Assembly (NCBI RefSeq): GCF_938039245.1
Contig: NZ_CALHVN010000068.1
Coordinates: 1-5,002, forward strand
DNA from: an uncultured Campylobacter sp.
Lineage (GTDB): Bacteria > Campylobacterota > Campylobacteria > Campylobacterales > Campylobacteraceae
Reading direction: 5' to 3'
Length of the DNA: 5,002 nucleotides
Numbering within the stretch: position 1 is the first letter of the stretch; each line of letters opens with the position of its first letter. This document shows, one piece after another, positions 1-5,002 of this stretch. A model generated the notes under the pieces. The model saw only the letters and a program-made list of their open reading frames with translations. It was not told the DNA's origin and did not search any database. A program made the translations under genes and the position numbers.

Positions 1-292
1 TAGAAACCGAGATCGTAGGCATCTCAAACGAAACGGTAACGGCTAAATTTTTGAGCAATGGAACCTAGAAACCGAGCTAGTAGACGCGATATATTATTCA
101 AACGATCCAGACGATGCGCCCGAGCACATCAAAGACTACTCAAAAGCGCTCAGGGTCGTCAAAAACGCCGTAAATATCTTTAGCCAGCTTAGCGACGACG
201 GACTACAAAATACGCTAATGTGTCTCGACGAATACGGCTTTGCGCAAGATAAATTTTTAGAAGCCGTCGCAAAAGTCAAAGCGAATTTGTGA
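1..292 (+). pseudogene. HDOD-domain protein, 3' end, frame broken at a T5 run
   Basis: This is the C-terminal part of a protein that begins outside the window. From position 3 the frame reads ETEIVGISNETVTAKFL and then stops at TAG 66-68. From position 47 the next frame reads EQWNLETELVDAIYYSNDP and continues open to TGA 290-292. Joined across the T run at 48-52 (six T instead of five), they give a continuous match to the end of an HDOD domain: the G-x-S-(H/N)-x-x-V segment, then the E-x-W-N-L-x-x-E-L-V-x-A-I helix, then the Y-x-x-D-P-x-x-A-P turn. The canonical histidines of that region are replaced here by N and S. HDOD proteins are non-catalytic relatives of HD phosphohydrolases, usually signalling regulators in the cytoplasm; the exact role here is unknown. 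The stop overlaps the rnr start (GTGA), suggesting one operon. The break could be a true mutation, a phase-variable tract, ribosomal slippage or a sequencing error. The family assignment is from remembered consensus. Confidence 0.6.
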
Positions 293-2208
293 AAGAATTT
301 TTAACCAAACTACTTGACGGAGCAAGCGAAAAGGAAGTCGCCTCCGCCGATAAAGAGATCCTACGAAATTTACTAAATTTAAACGCCGTAAGCTACCACA
401 AAGATCGTTACTATCTAAACAACGGCTTTGTCTGCGGCAAACTCGATATAAGCGCAAACGGCACTGGCTTTTTAGCGCCTTACGACAAACGATTTAAGCA
501 AGATATAATAATAGAAAATAAAAATTTAAACGCCTCACACTACGGCGACATCGTGCTGGCAAAGCTTTTGCCGCTAAAGAAAAAACGCCAAAGCGCCAAA
601 GTCGTGATGACGCTAAAACTCGCCAACGAAACGAGCGTAGTCTATACCAAGCAAATAGGCTCGGTAATCCTTGGCGTAAACGTGAAAACCGGACTTAGCT
701 CGGCCCTAAAAGCCTCGCAAAAATCTCTAAAAATGCTACCGCCTGGCACGCTACTAAAAATCGGCAATCTAAATAACGAAATAGTCGAGGTCATCGGCAA
801 TATAAACGATCCGCTAAGCGACGAGAAAATCTCGCTCGCCGTATTTAACAAAAACGACGAATTTAGCGAGGAGTGCGAAGCCCAGGCGCTTGCATGGGGC
901 GACGAGGTCGATGTTACGATGTATCCGCAAAGGGTAGATTTACGGGAACTGCCTTTTTGCACGATCGATCCCGTCGATGCCAAAGACTTTGACGATGCGA
1001 TATATTTTGACGAGAAAAAGCGCGAAATTTACGTCGCGATCGCAGACGTTAGCGAATACGTCACTCCCTACTCTCCGATAGATGCAGAGGCTAAAACGCG
1101 CGGATTTTCGATATATTTTCCGCACAAAGCCGTGCCGATGCTACCGCGAAATTTGAGTGAAAATATCTGCTCGCTTAAGCCAAATACCGCGCGCCTTGCG
1201 TTTTGTTTTAAAATCATGATTGACGAAAATGACGAAGTTATAAAAGAAGAGCTCATGGAGACTCTAATCGTCTCAAAAAAACGCTTTAACTACGACGAAG
1301 TCGATCAAATTTTACGCGGCGAACGCGAGGACGAAACCGACTGGATTAAGCCTCTTTTCGCGCTCACATCGCGCCTACGCAAAAAACGCCTGAAAAACGC
1401 GTTTGACTTTAGAACGCAGGAGCTTCGTATGAGTCTTAACGCAGACGGCGGGCTTTCATCTACGAGATTTGAGACCGATACCGACTCGCACAGACTCGTC
1501 GAGGACTGCATGCTGCTAGCCAACGTCGCAGCGGCAAAACGTATCGGTAAAGGCATCTTTAGAAATCACGGCTCGCCGGATCTGCGAAAAATACAAATTT
1601 TGCTCGAAGACCTCGGCGCTCTGGGCTTTGACTTCGTTTACGAAAGCGACATCGCAAATTTGGTTCGCAAAATCCAAGCGCAGGCTGACGCCGTAGGCAA
1701 CCGCGAGGAAATAGATAAGCTTATCATAAAGTCGCAAAAAAAAGCCGAATACGGCGCGCAAAATTTAGGCCACTTCGGACTGGGGTTTGAGCGCTACACG
1801 CACTTTACGAGCCCGATCCGCCGCTACTCCGACCTTACGTTGCACCGCCTTTTAAAGGCCAAACTGCGCAACGACGAGAAATTTTTCAACTACCTGCTTT
1901 TAAATATAGAATCGACTTGCTCAAATTTAAGCGAGCTAGAGCGCGAAGCCGACAGGGTCGCGTTTGACTTTATGGATAGGAAATTCGCGCGCTGGGCAAA
2001 AGAGCGCATCGGACAGCGCTTTAACGCCTACATCAGCGAAAATCAAAACGTCGCGGTCGCTAGGCTTGACGACGAGATAAAAGGCGCTAGGATATTTTTG
2101 GGCTCATACAGCGTAAATTTACTACAAAAAGTCATCGTCGAAATCACGGACGCAGATATCGCTACGGCCGAAATTTTCGGTAAGGTCGTAAAGAAAATCG
2201 ATGTATAG
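289..2208 (+). CDS. rnr: Ribonuclease R (RNB-family 3'-5' exoribonuclease)
   Basis: This is a cytoplasmic, Mg-dependent processive exonuclease that degrades structured RNA from the 3' end, releasing 5'-nucleotides. The 639 residues run as follows. A short N-terminal part precedes a cold-shock/OB-like domain (about 46-110, with G-x-G-F and the later Y-G-D-I-V-L). A second OB-like region covers about 120-210. The RNB catalytic domain covers about 222-560, and a short, weakly conserved S1-like tail about 570-639. The catalytic motif is TIDPVDAKDFDDAI at 225-238, with metal-binding aspartates D227, D233, D235 and D236 in the usual spacing. The other RNB signature, HFTSPIRRYSDL, is at 505-516. The protein is much shorter than the E. 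coli enzyme (about 813 aa): it lacks the N-terminal helix-turn-helix and the basic tail, which I believe is normal for this phylum. The start is GTG at 289, just inside the previous stop. No strong Shine-Dalgarno site is visible and an in-frame stop lies at 250-252, so translational coupling is likely. The end overlaps holA by 8 bases. Confidence 0.95.
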   Translation: MKEFLTKLLDGASEKEVASADKEILRNLLNLNAVSYHKDRYYLNNGFVCGKLDISANGTGFLAPYDKRFKQDIIIENKNLNASHYGDIVLAKLLPLKKKRQSAKVVMTLKLANETSVVYTKQIGSVILGVNVKTGLSSALKASQKSLKMLPPGTLLKIGNLNNEIVEVIGNINDPLSDEKISLAVFNKNDEFSEECEAQALAWGDEVDVTMYPQRVDLRELPFCTIDPVDAKDFDDAIYFDEKKREIYVAIADVSEYVTPYSPIDAEAKTRGFSIYFPHKAVPMLPRNLSENICSLKPNTARLAFCFKIMIDENDEVIKEELMETLIVSKKRFNYDEVDQILRGEREDETDWIKPLFALTSRLRKKRLKNAFDFRTQELRMSLNADGGLSSTRFETDTDSHRLVEDCMLLANVAAAKRIGKGIFRNHGSPDLRKIQILLEDLGALGFDFVYESDIANLVRKIQAQADAVGNREEIDKLIIKSQKKAEYGAQNLGHFGLGFERYTHFTSPIRRYSDLTLHRLLKAKLRNDEKFFNYLLLNIESTCSNLSELEREADRVAFDFMDRKFARWAKERIGQRFNAYISENQNVAVARLDDEIKGARIFLGSYSVNLLQKVIVEITDADIATAEIFGKVVKKIDV

Positions 2209-3187
2209 AAAAGAGCTAGAGGCTGCGCTAAATGCAGCTAAATTTCCAAATTATTTCCTGCTTTACGGTGCGGACGAATACCAAATAGAGCTTTTTGCGA
2301 AGGAAATTTTAGCCAAATTTAAAGATTTTGAAATTTTGAGTCTTTACTACGACGAGTACGATTTTGAGGTTGCGCGCGCGCATCTTTGCGAGCCTTCGCT
2401 ATTTGGCGGCAGCCCGCTTTTGCACGTAAAAAGCGATAAAAAAATCCCCGCAAAAGAGTTAAAAATCCTGATAGAGGGTTGCAAAAACGGCGGCGCATTC
2501 GTTTTCGAGCTTTTTGAACCCGACGCCAAAGCCGTTTTTGATACGCAAAAGGCTTTCGGGGTAAATTTTGCGAGATTTTTTAAATCGGGCTCGCCCGAAG
2601 AGGCCGTAAATTTACTCGGCAGACAAGCCACAAAAATGAACCTAAGTATCACGAAAAACGCGCTTTTTGAACTCTACCGCATACATAACGAAAATTTATA
2701 TTTGGCCGCAAGCGAGCTAAACAAACTATCCTCTCTAAACGAGCCCATAAACGAAAATATCGTAAGAAGCTTGGTTTTTTCGCTATCAAGTGTGAGTTTT
2801 GACGATTTTTTCGATAAATTTATCGCGCTAAAAGATATCAGGGCCGATTTTTTCTCCTGCGCGGACGATGGAAATTTTAATGAAATTTTGTTTATTAACT
2901 CACTTTACCGCGCATTTTTTAGACTCTTTAAACTACATGCAGGTATCAAAATAACGGGTAAATTTGACATAAAAGAAACGCTCGGTTATGCACCGCCACC
3001 AAATGTCGCAAATGAACTAAAAAGGCAGTGTCTGGCGGTAAATTTAAAAGCGTATAAAAAAATATTTATCGCGCTAAATTTGGCAGAATTTGAGCTAAAG
3101 ACAAACTCTACCCTCGATAAAAAAACTTTTCTGCTCTCCTGCGTGCTGGGCCTACAAAATCTTATCGGCAAAAACAGCAAATATTAA
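2201..3187 (+). CDS. holA: DNA polymerase III subunit delta
   Basis: Delta is the clamp-loader subunit that binds and opens the beta sliding clamp during replication. It works with delta-prime and tau/gamma and has an AAA+-like fold without its own ATPase activity. The 328-residue length is typical. Features fitting the family are the first strand and helix YFLLYGADEYQIELF (18-32), the EPSLFGGSPLLHVKSD segment (64-79; family form E-x-x-L-F-x-x-x-x-L-V-x-x) that leads toward the clamp-contacting region, the NLYLAASELNKL segment (165-176), and the C-terminal helical collar with FELKTNSTLDKKTFLLSCV at 297-315. There are no P-loop residues, as expected for delta. HolA is poorly conserved in this phylum and often annotated only as hypothetical, so the call also rests on its place between rnr and rpsF. 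The ATG at 2201 lies inside the last codons of rnr (ATGTATAG), so the two genes are coupled; a weak purine-rich stretch (GGTAAGG, AAAGAAA) precedes it. No terminator follows. Confidence 0.88.
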   Translation: MYRKELEAALNAAKFPNYFLLYGADEYQIELFAKEILAKFKDFEILSLYYDEYDFEVARAHLCEPSLFGGSPLLHVKSDKKIPAKELKILIEGCKNGGAFVFELFEPDAKAVFDTQKAFGVNFARFFKSGSPEEAVNLLGRQATKMNLSITKNALFELYRIHNENLYLAASELNKLSSLNEPINENIVRSLVFSLSSVSFDDFFDKFIALKDIRADFFSCADDGNFNEILFINSLYRAFFRLFKLHAGIKITGKFDIKETLGYAPPPNVANELKRQCLAVNLKAYKKIFIALNLAEFELKTNSTLDKKTFLLSCVLGLQNLIGKNSKY

Positions 3188-3189
3188 GT

Positions 3190-3212
3190 AAAAAAAAGAT
3201 AAAATCAGCTCT
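3190..3212 (+). promoter_or_regulatory. Candidate sigma-70 promoter for rpsF-ssb-rpsR
   Basis: TAAAAT at 3200-3205 matches the Campylobacter -10 element and is preceded by an eight-A run (3190-3197). No clear -35 box is seen, which is normal for this genus. The expected transcript start near 3212 would leave a leader of about 65 bases before the rpsF ATG. It begins just after the holA stop, so the ribosomal unit may be transcribed separately from rnr-holA as well as by read-through. This is inferred from sequence only. Confidence 0.5.
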
Positions 3213-3213
3213 T

Positions 3214-3277
3214 GTCGAAAGACTTCCTTGCCCGTTTGCAACCGCGCAAACGAGCTTAATACCCACAAGGAGAATCA
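3214..3277 (+). promoter_or_regulatory. Structured rpsF leader with sequestered Shine-Dalgarno site; possible S6:S18 feedback element
   Basis: Three pairings can be read directly. The first is a small GUC-GAAA-GAC hairpin at 3214-3223. The second is a perfect 7-bp stem, CGTTTGC 3233-3239 with GCAAACG 3246-3252, enclosing the six-base loop AACCGC. The third is an outer stem, TCCTTG 3225-3230 with CAAGGA 3266-3271. The outer stem covers the rpsF Shine-Dalgarno sequence AAGGAG (3267-3272), which sits 5 bases before the ATG. Feedback control of rpsF operons by the S6:S18 complex through a leader RNA containing a CCG trinucleotide is known in other bacteria. Here a CCG lies in the apical loop rather than in an obvious bulge, so the match to that known motif is an inference. 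A competing pairing, AGCTC 3207-3211 with GAGCT 3252-3256, is also possible. Confidence 0.5.
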
Positions 3278-3664
3278 ATGAAGCACTACGAGCTTTTATT
3301 CATTTTGAAGCCTACTTTGACGGAAGAAGAAGTAAGCGCAAAAGTTGATTTCGTTAAAGAAATCCTAACCAAAAACGGCGCAAATATCGCGTCCGTGCAG
3401 TCTATGGGCACTAGAAAACTAGCCTATACCGTAAAAAAATACGAGCGCGGAACTTATTTCGTCGTGTATTTCGAAGCTCCGACCCAAGCTATCGCCGAAG
3501 TCGAGCGTATCATCAGAATCACCGAAGATATCATCAAATTCTTAACGGTCAAATTTGAAAACAAAAAAGAGATCGCCGCTTGGGAAAAGATGAGCAAGGG
3601 CATCAAACTAAACAAAAAAGAACCGAAAGTCAAAGCAGAAGAAGCTCCGGCAACGCAAGAATAA
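3278..3664 (+). CDS. rpsF: 30S ribosomal protein S6
   Basis: S6 is a component of the 30S subunit platform, where it binds as a heterodimer with S18 to the central domain of 16S rRNA. The 128 residues begin MKHYELLFILKP, the typical first beta strand of S6. The other conserved blocks are MGTRKLAYTVKKYERGTYF (43-61) and RITEDIIKFLTVK (80-92), consistent with the ferredoxin-like fold. The last 20 or so residues form a charged, low-complexity tail ending EEAPATQE; acidic tails of S6 are the site of RimK glutamylation in E. coli, but nothing in this window shows that happens here. The start is fixed by AAGGAG 5 bases upstream. It is the first gene of an rpsF-ssb-rpsR operon, with only 9 bases before ssb. 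Translation may be controlled by the leader structure that covers its ribosome binding site. Confidence 0.97.
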   Translation: MKHYELLFILKPTLTEEEVSAKVDFVKEILTKNGANIASVQSMGTRKLAYTVKKYERGTYFVVYFEAPTQAIAEVERIIRITEDIIKFLTVKFENKKEIAAWEKMSKGIKLNKKEPKVKAEEAPATQE

Positions 3665-3673
3665 GGACGAAAA

Positions 3674-4252
3674 ATGTTTAATAGAGTCGTTTTGGTAGGA
3701 AATTTAACACGAGATATCGAGCTTAGATATACGACTGCGGGCGCAGCTATAGGCAACAGCGCCATCGCCGTAACTAGAAAATTTAACGTAAACGGCGAAA
3801 AACGCGAAGAAACGTGCTTTATTGATATAACATTTTTTGGAAAACAAGCGGAGATAGCAAATCAATATCTTTCCAAAGGTTCAAAGCTTCTAGTCGAGGG
3901 TCGCCTAAAATTCGACCAATGGACGGACAATAACGGACAAAACAGAAGCAAACACACGATCAGCGTGGAAAATATGGAGATGCTAGGCGGACAGCAACAA
4001 GGCGGATATAATCAAAATAGTAATCAAGGCTATCAGCAAGGCGGATATCAAAATAACGGCTACGGTGGCGGCTATCAGGGCGGACAAAATCAACAAAATA
4101 GCTACGCTCAAAGCGGTATGCAAAGGCAAAATTTTAATAAACCGCAACAACAAAAGCAACAGCCAAAAGACGAATACTACGGCGATAACGTCCGAGAAAT
4201 AGATATAGATGCCGACAAATACGATGACGGCGACGAAACGATACCATTTTAA
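3674..4252 (+). CDS. ssb: Single-stranded DNA-binding protein
   Basis: SSB coats single-stranded DNA as a tetramer during replication, repair and recombination and recruits partner proteins through its C-terminal tip. The 192-residue protein has three parts. The OB-fold domain (1 to about 107) begins MFNRVVLVGNLTRDIELRY; F49, F55 and W83 appear to take the places of the E. coli DNA-stacking residues W54, F60 and W88. A Gln/Asn/Gly/Tyr-rich disordered linker (about 106-165) carries imperfect repeats of the QQGGY / GYQ type. An acidic tail ends DDGDETIPF, a close variant of the conserved DDDIPF partner-binding tip. The start is supported by AAGGA at 3663-3667, overlapping the rpsF stop codon, 6 bases before the ATG. 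Its place between the genes for S6 and S18 is widely conserved in bacteria and implies co-expression with them. Confidence 0.97.
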   Translation: MFNRVVLVGNLTRDIELRYTTAGAAIGNSAIAVTRKFNVNGEKREETCFIDITFFGKQAEIANQYLSKGSKLLVEGRLKFDQWTDNNGQNRSKHTISVENMEMLGGQQQGGYNQNSNQGYQQGGYQNNGYGGGYQGGQNQQNSYAQSGMQRQNFNKPQQQKQQPKDEYYGDNVREIDIDADKYDDGDETIPF

Positions 4253-4265
4253 TTAAGGAAAAACA

Positions 4266-4526
4266 ATGGCTGAAAAAAGAAAATATTCACGCAAATACTG
4301 CAAATTTACGGAAGCAAAGATAGAATTTATCGATTATAAGGATACTTCGCTTTTAAAGTACTGCTTATCAGAGAGATTTAAAATCATGCCAAGACGCCTG
4401 ACAGGAACGTCTAAAAAATATCAAGAGATGGTTGAGAAGGCTATCAAGCGCGCTCGCCAAGCAGCATTGATACCTTACGTAGTCGATCGCGATAACGTAG
4501 TAACCAATCCTTTTGAGGGACTATAA
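4266..4526 (+). CDS. rpsR: 30S ribosomal protein S18
   Basis: S18 pairs with S6 on the platform of the 30S subunit. The 86 residues carry the family hallmarks: a basic N terminus with KYCKFTE (10-16), then IDYKD (22-26), then PRRLTGTSKKYQ (42-53), and the basic helix KAIKRARQAALIPY (about 58-71) that contacts 16S rRNA. Only two cysteines are present (C12 and C33), so it does not look like a four-cysteine zinc-binding S18. The C-terminal extension VVDRDNVVTNPFEGL is longer than in E. coli S18 (75 aa). The start is set by AAGGA at 4255-4259, 6 bases upstream and 2 bases past the ssb stop codon. It is the last gene of the operon, with a strong terminator 5 bases after its stop. Confidence 0.97.
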   Translation: MAEKRKYSRKYCKFTEAKIEFIDYKDTSLLKYCLSERFKIMPRRLTGTSKKYQEMVEKAIKRARQAALIPYVVDRDNVVTNPFEGL

Positions 4527-4531
4527 TTTTT

Positions 4532-4557
4532 AAGCCCTTTTTAGGGCTTTTCTTTTT
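4532..4557 (+). terminator. Rho-independent terminator of the rpsF-ssb-rpsR operon
   Basis: A perfect 7-bp stem, AAGCCCT 4532-4538 with AGGGCTT 4543-4549, encloses a TTTT loop. It is followed at once by a T-rich tract (TTCTTTTT, 4550-4557). It begins 5 bases after the rpsR stop codon. There is no matching long A tract on the 5' side, so it should act mainly on + strand transcripts. Confidence 0.92.
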
Positions 4558-4580
4558 ATTATATTCAAATTTTCTAAATT

Positions 4581-4803
4581 TTATGCCTCTTCGCTTTCTA
4601 AGACCCAATTTCGATGCGAATACTTTTTGCTTGAATTTTTAGCCCAAAAACTTTAAAGAAGTTTTTCCTAAAGACGCAAATACAAAAACTATGATTTTAT
4701 TGATACTCCTGTAAGTAGCAAGCGTAGCGAAGTTAAAAACATAATTTGTTTCCAAATTTAAGATAAGAAATTTAAAGGAATTTTCTGAGTTTTTTATCTC
4801 GCA
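4581..4803 (-). pseudogene. Possible decayed coding remnant
   Basis: On the - strand one frame is open for 54 codons from 4803 down to a TAA at 4641-4639. It has no ATG and no ribosome binding site, and its peptide includes FATLATYRSINKI and FVFASLGKTSLKF. A one-base shift at the five-A run 4646-4650 (T run on the - strand) joins it to a second frame reading WAKNSSKKYSHRNWVLESEEA, which ends at TAA 4583-4581. The charged, mixed composition of the second part looks like a true protein C terminus, but I do not recognise the family. It is unlikely to be expressed as written. It may be a gene fragment, part of an intergenic repeat, or chance open sequence in AT-rich DNA. Confidence 0.25.
4646..4666. 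other. A/T-flanked hairpin, possible bidirectional terminator
   Basis: AAAAACTT 4646-4653 pairs perfectly with AAGTTTTT 4659-4666 around the five-base loop TAAAG. The 3' arm ends in a T run on either strand, so it could end transcripts from both sides. However, the stem has only one G-C pair and would be weak. It lies inside the possible - strand remnant. Confidence 0.25.
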
Positions 4804-4853
4804 TCAAGGTTGTAAAAATATTGGAGACCTCACTATTAAATTTACTTATCTTA
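4759..4853. repeat. Long imperfect inverted repeat, 95 bp overall
   Basis: TAAGATAAGAAATTTAA at 4759-4775 pairs with TTAAATTTACTTATCTTA at 4836-4853. All 17 bases pair, with one unpaired A at 4844. The arms enclose about 60 bases. The pairing is directly visible. Its meaning is open: a folded RNA, a small non-autonomous element with terminal inverted repeats (both ends begin with TA), or an operator-like site. No convincing target duplication beyond TA flanks it and no transposase is present in the window. Confidence 0.45.
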
Positions 4854-4938
4854 TCACGCTCTTTAGACATCAAATTCTGATATTTTTGACTACTTTCTTA
4901 GCAAGCAAGCACAAGACTTATTGCTTTTCTGAGTTTTT
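4781..4938. repeat. Two copies of a 14-bp direct repeat (4781-4794 and 4925-4938)
   Basis: TTTTCTGAGTTTTT occurs identically at 4781-4794 and 4925-4938. The spacing is 144 bases, a multiple of three. On the - strand both copies can be read in the same frame as K-N-S-E followed by N or K. This fits duplicated coding debris, but a 14-bp match rich in T may also arise by chance. Confidence 0.3.
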
Positions 4939-5002
4939 AGTAAATTTTGCTATTTTTGCAGCTTATACGTCAGATGAAAAATACCATAGAATTTCTCCAA
5001 AT

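Larger units (their letters stand above)
4558..5002. other. AT-rich spacer without an intact gene
   Basis: This is the stretch after the operon terminator, 445 bases to the window edge. No open frame with a convincing start and ribosome binding site is seen on either strand, and no tRNA or rRNA signature. Stops are frequent in all frames. What can be described is listed separately: an A/T-flanked hairpin, an inverted repeat, a 14-bp direct repeat and apparent remnants of - strand coding sequence. The sequence AGCAAGCGTAGCGAAG (4718-4733) is a GC-richer island within it and could be part of a dispersed repeat; this cannot be tested from one window. Confidence 0.7.

Noticed and set aside
42..56. 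Programmed -1 ribosomal slippage site at CTAAATTTTTG
   Set aside because: The run does not form a proper X-XXY-YYZ heptamer in the incoming frame and no clear downstream stem was found, so mutation, phase variation or sequencing error is preferred.
1..83. Near-repeat of TAGAAACCGAG at 1-11 and 66-76, suggesting a tandem duplication
   Set aside because: Similarity ends after about 18 bases, and both copies fit expected parts of the HDOD protein (ETEIV and ETELV), so chance is the simpler reading.
257..3765. Minus-strand open frames of 60-113 codons across rnr, holA, rpsF and ssb
   Set aside because: They lie opposite well-supported genes, lack ribosome binding sites and give no recognisable protein; they are shadows of + strand coding bias.
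3980..4170. Repeated CAA/GGC-rich stretch in ssb as a possible DNA repeat array
   Set aside because: It stays in frame and is the usual Gln/Gly-rich disordered linker of SSB, ending in the expected acidic tip.
4772..4870. 32-codon minus-strand frame starting with ATG at 4870
   Set aside because: There is no Shine-Dalgarno sequence, and it overlaps the inverted repeat and other broken frames. The peptide is lysine-rich and unrecognised; most likely debris or chance.
4558..5002. CRISPR array, tRNA or riboswitch in the 3' spacer
   Set aside because: There is no regularly spaced repeat, no cloverleaf and no known aptamer core; only the isolated repeats already listed.

Overview
The window looks like chromosomal housekeeping DNA from a Campylobacterota bacterium, most likely a moderately GC-rich Campylobacter of the C. 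rectus / showae / curvus type. The genus is inferred from the proteins, from A/T-run-rich codon use mixed with many GCG/GCC/CGC codons, from a -10-only style promoter, and from the gene order rnr-holA-rpsF-ssb-rpsR. From memory, the same block exists in Helicobacter pylori (vacB to rps18). The species is not proven by the sequence.

Layout, all genes on the + strand. Positions 1-292 hold the 3' end of an HDOD-type signalling protein. Its reading frame is broken at a five-T run near position 48-52. Positions 289-2208 encode ribonuclease R, with a GTG start overlapping the preceding TGA. Positions 2201-3187 encode the DNA polymerase III delta subunit (holA), overlapping rnr by 8 bases. A 90-base spacer follows, with a promoter-like TAAAAT and a folded leader whose outer stem covers the Shine-Dalgarno sequence of rpsF. 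Then come rpsF (S6, 3278-3664), ssb (3674-4252) and rpsR (S18, 4266-4526), spaced by 9 and 13 bases with strong AAGGA sites, and a clear intrinsic terminator at 4532-4557.

The last 445 bases (4558-5002) hold no intact gene. They are AT-rich and contain an imperfect 17-bp inverted repeat spanning 4759-4853, a 14-bp direct repeat, a second A/T-flanked hairpin, and what looks like decayed coding sequence on the - strand with a frame break at another five-base homopolymer.

Functionally the block joins RNA turnover (RNase R), replication (clamp-loader delta, SSB) and 30S assembly (S6 and S18, which bind each other in the small subunit). The upstream genes appear translationally coupled. The rpsF-ssb-rpsR unit probably has its own promoter and may be controlled by an S6:S18-type feedback leader. 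I see no mobile element gene, CRISPR array, tRNA/rRNA or defence system. The points worth a second look are the HDOD frame break, the rpsF leader and the structured 3' spacer.
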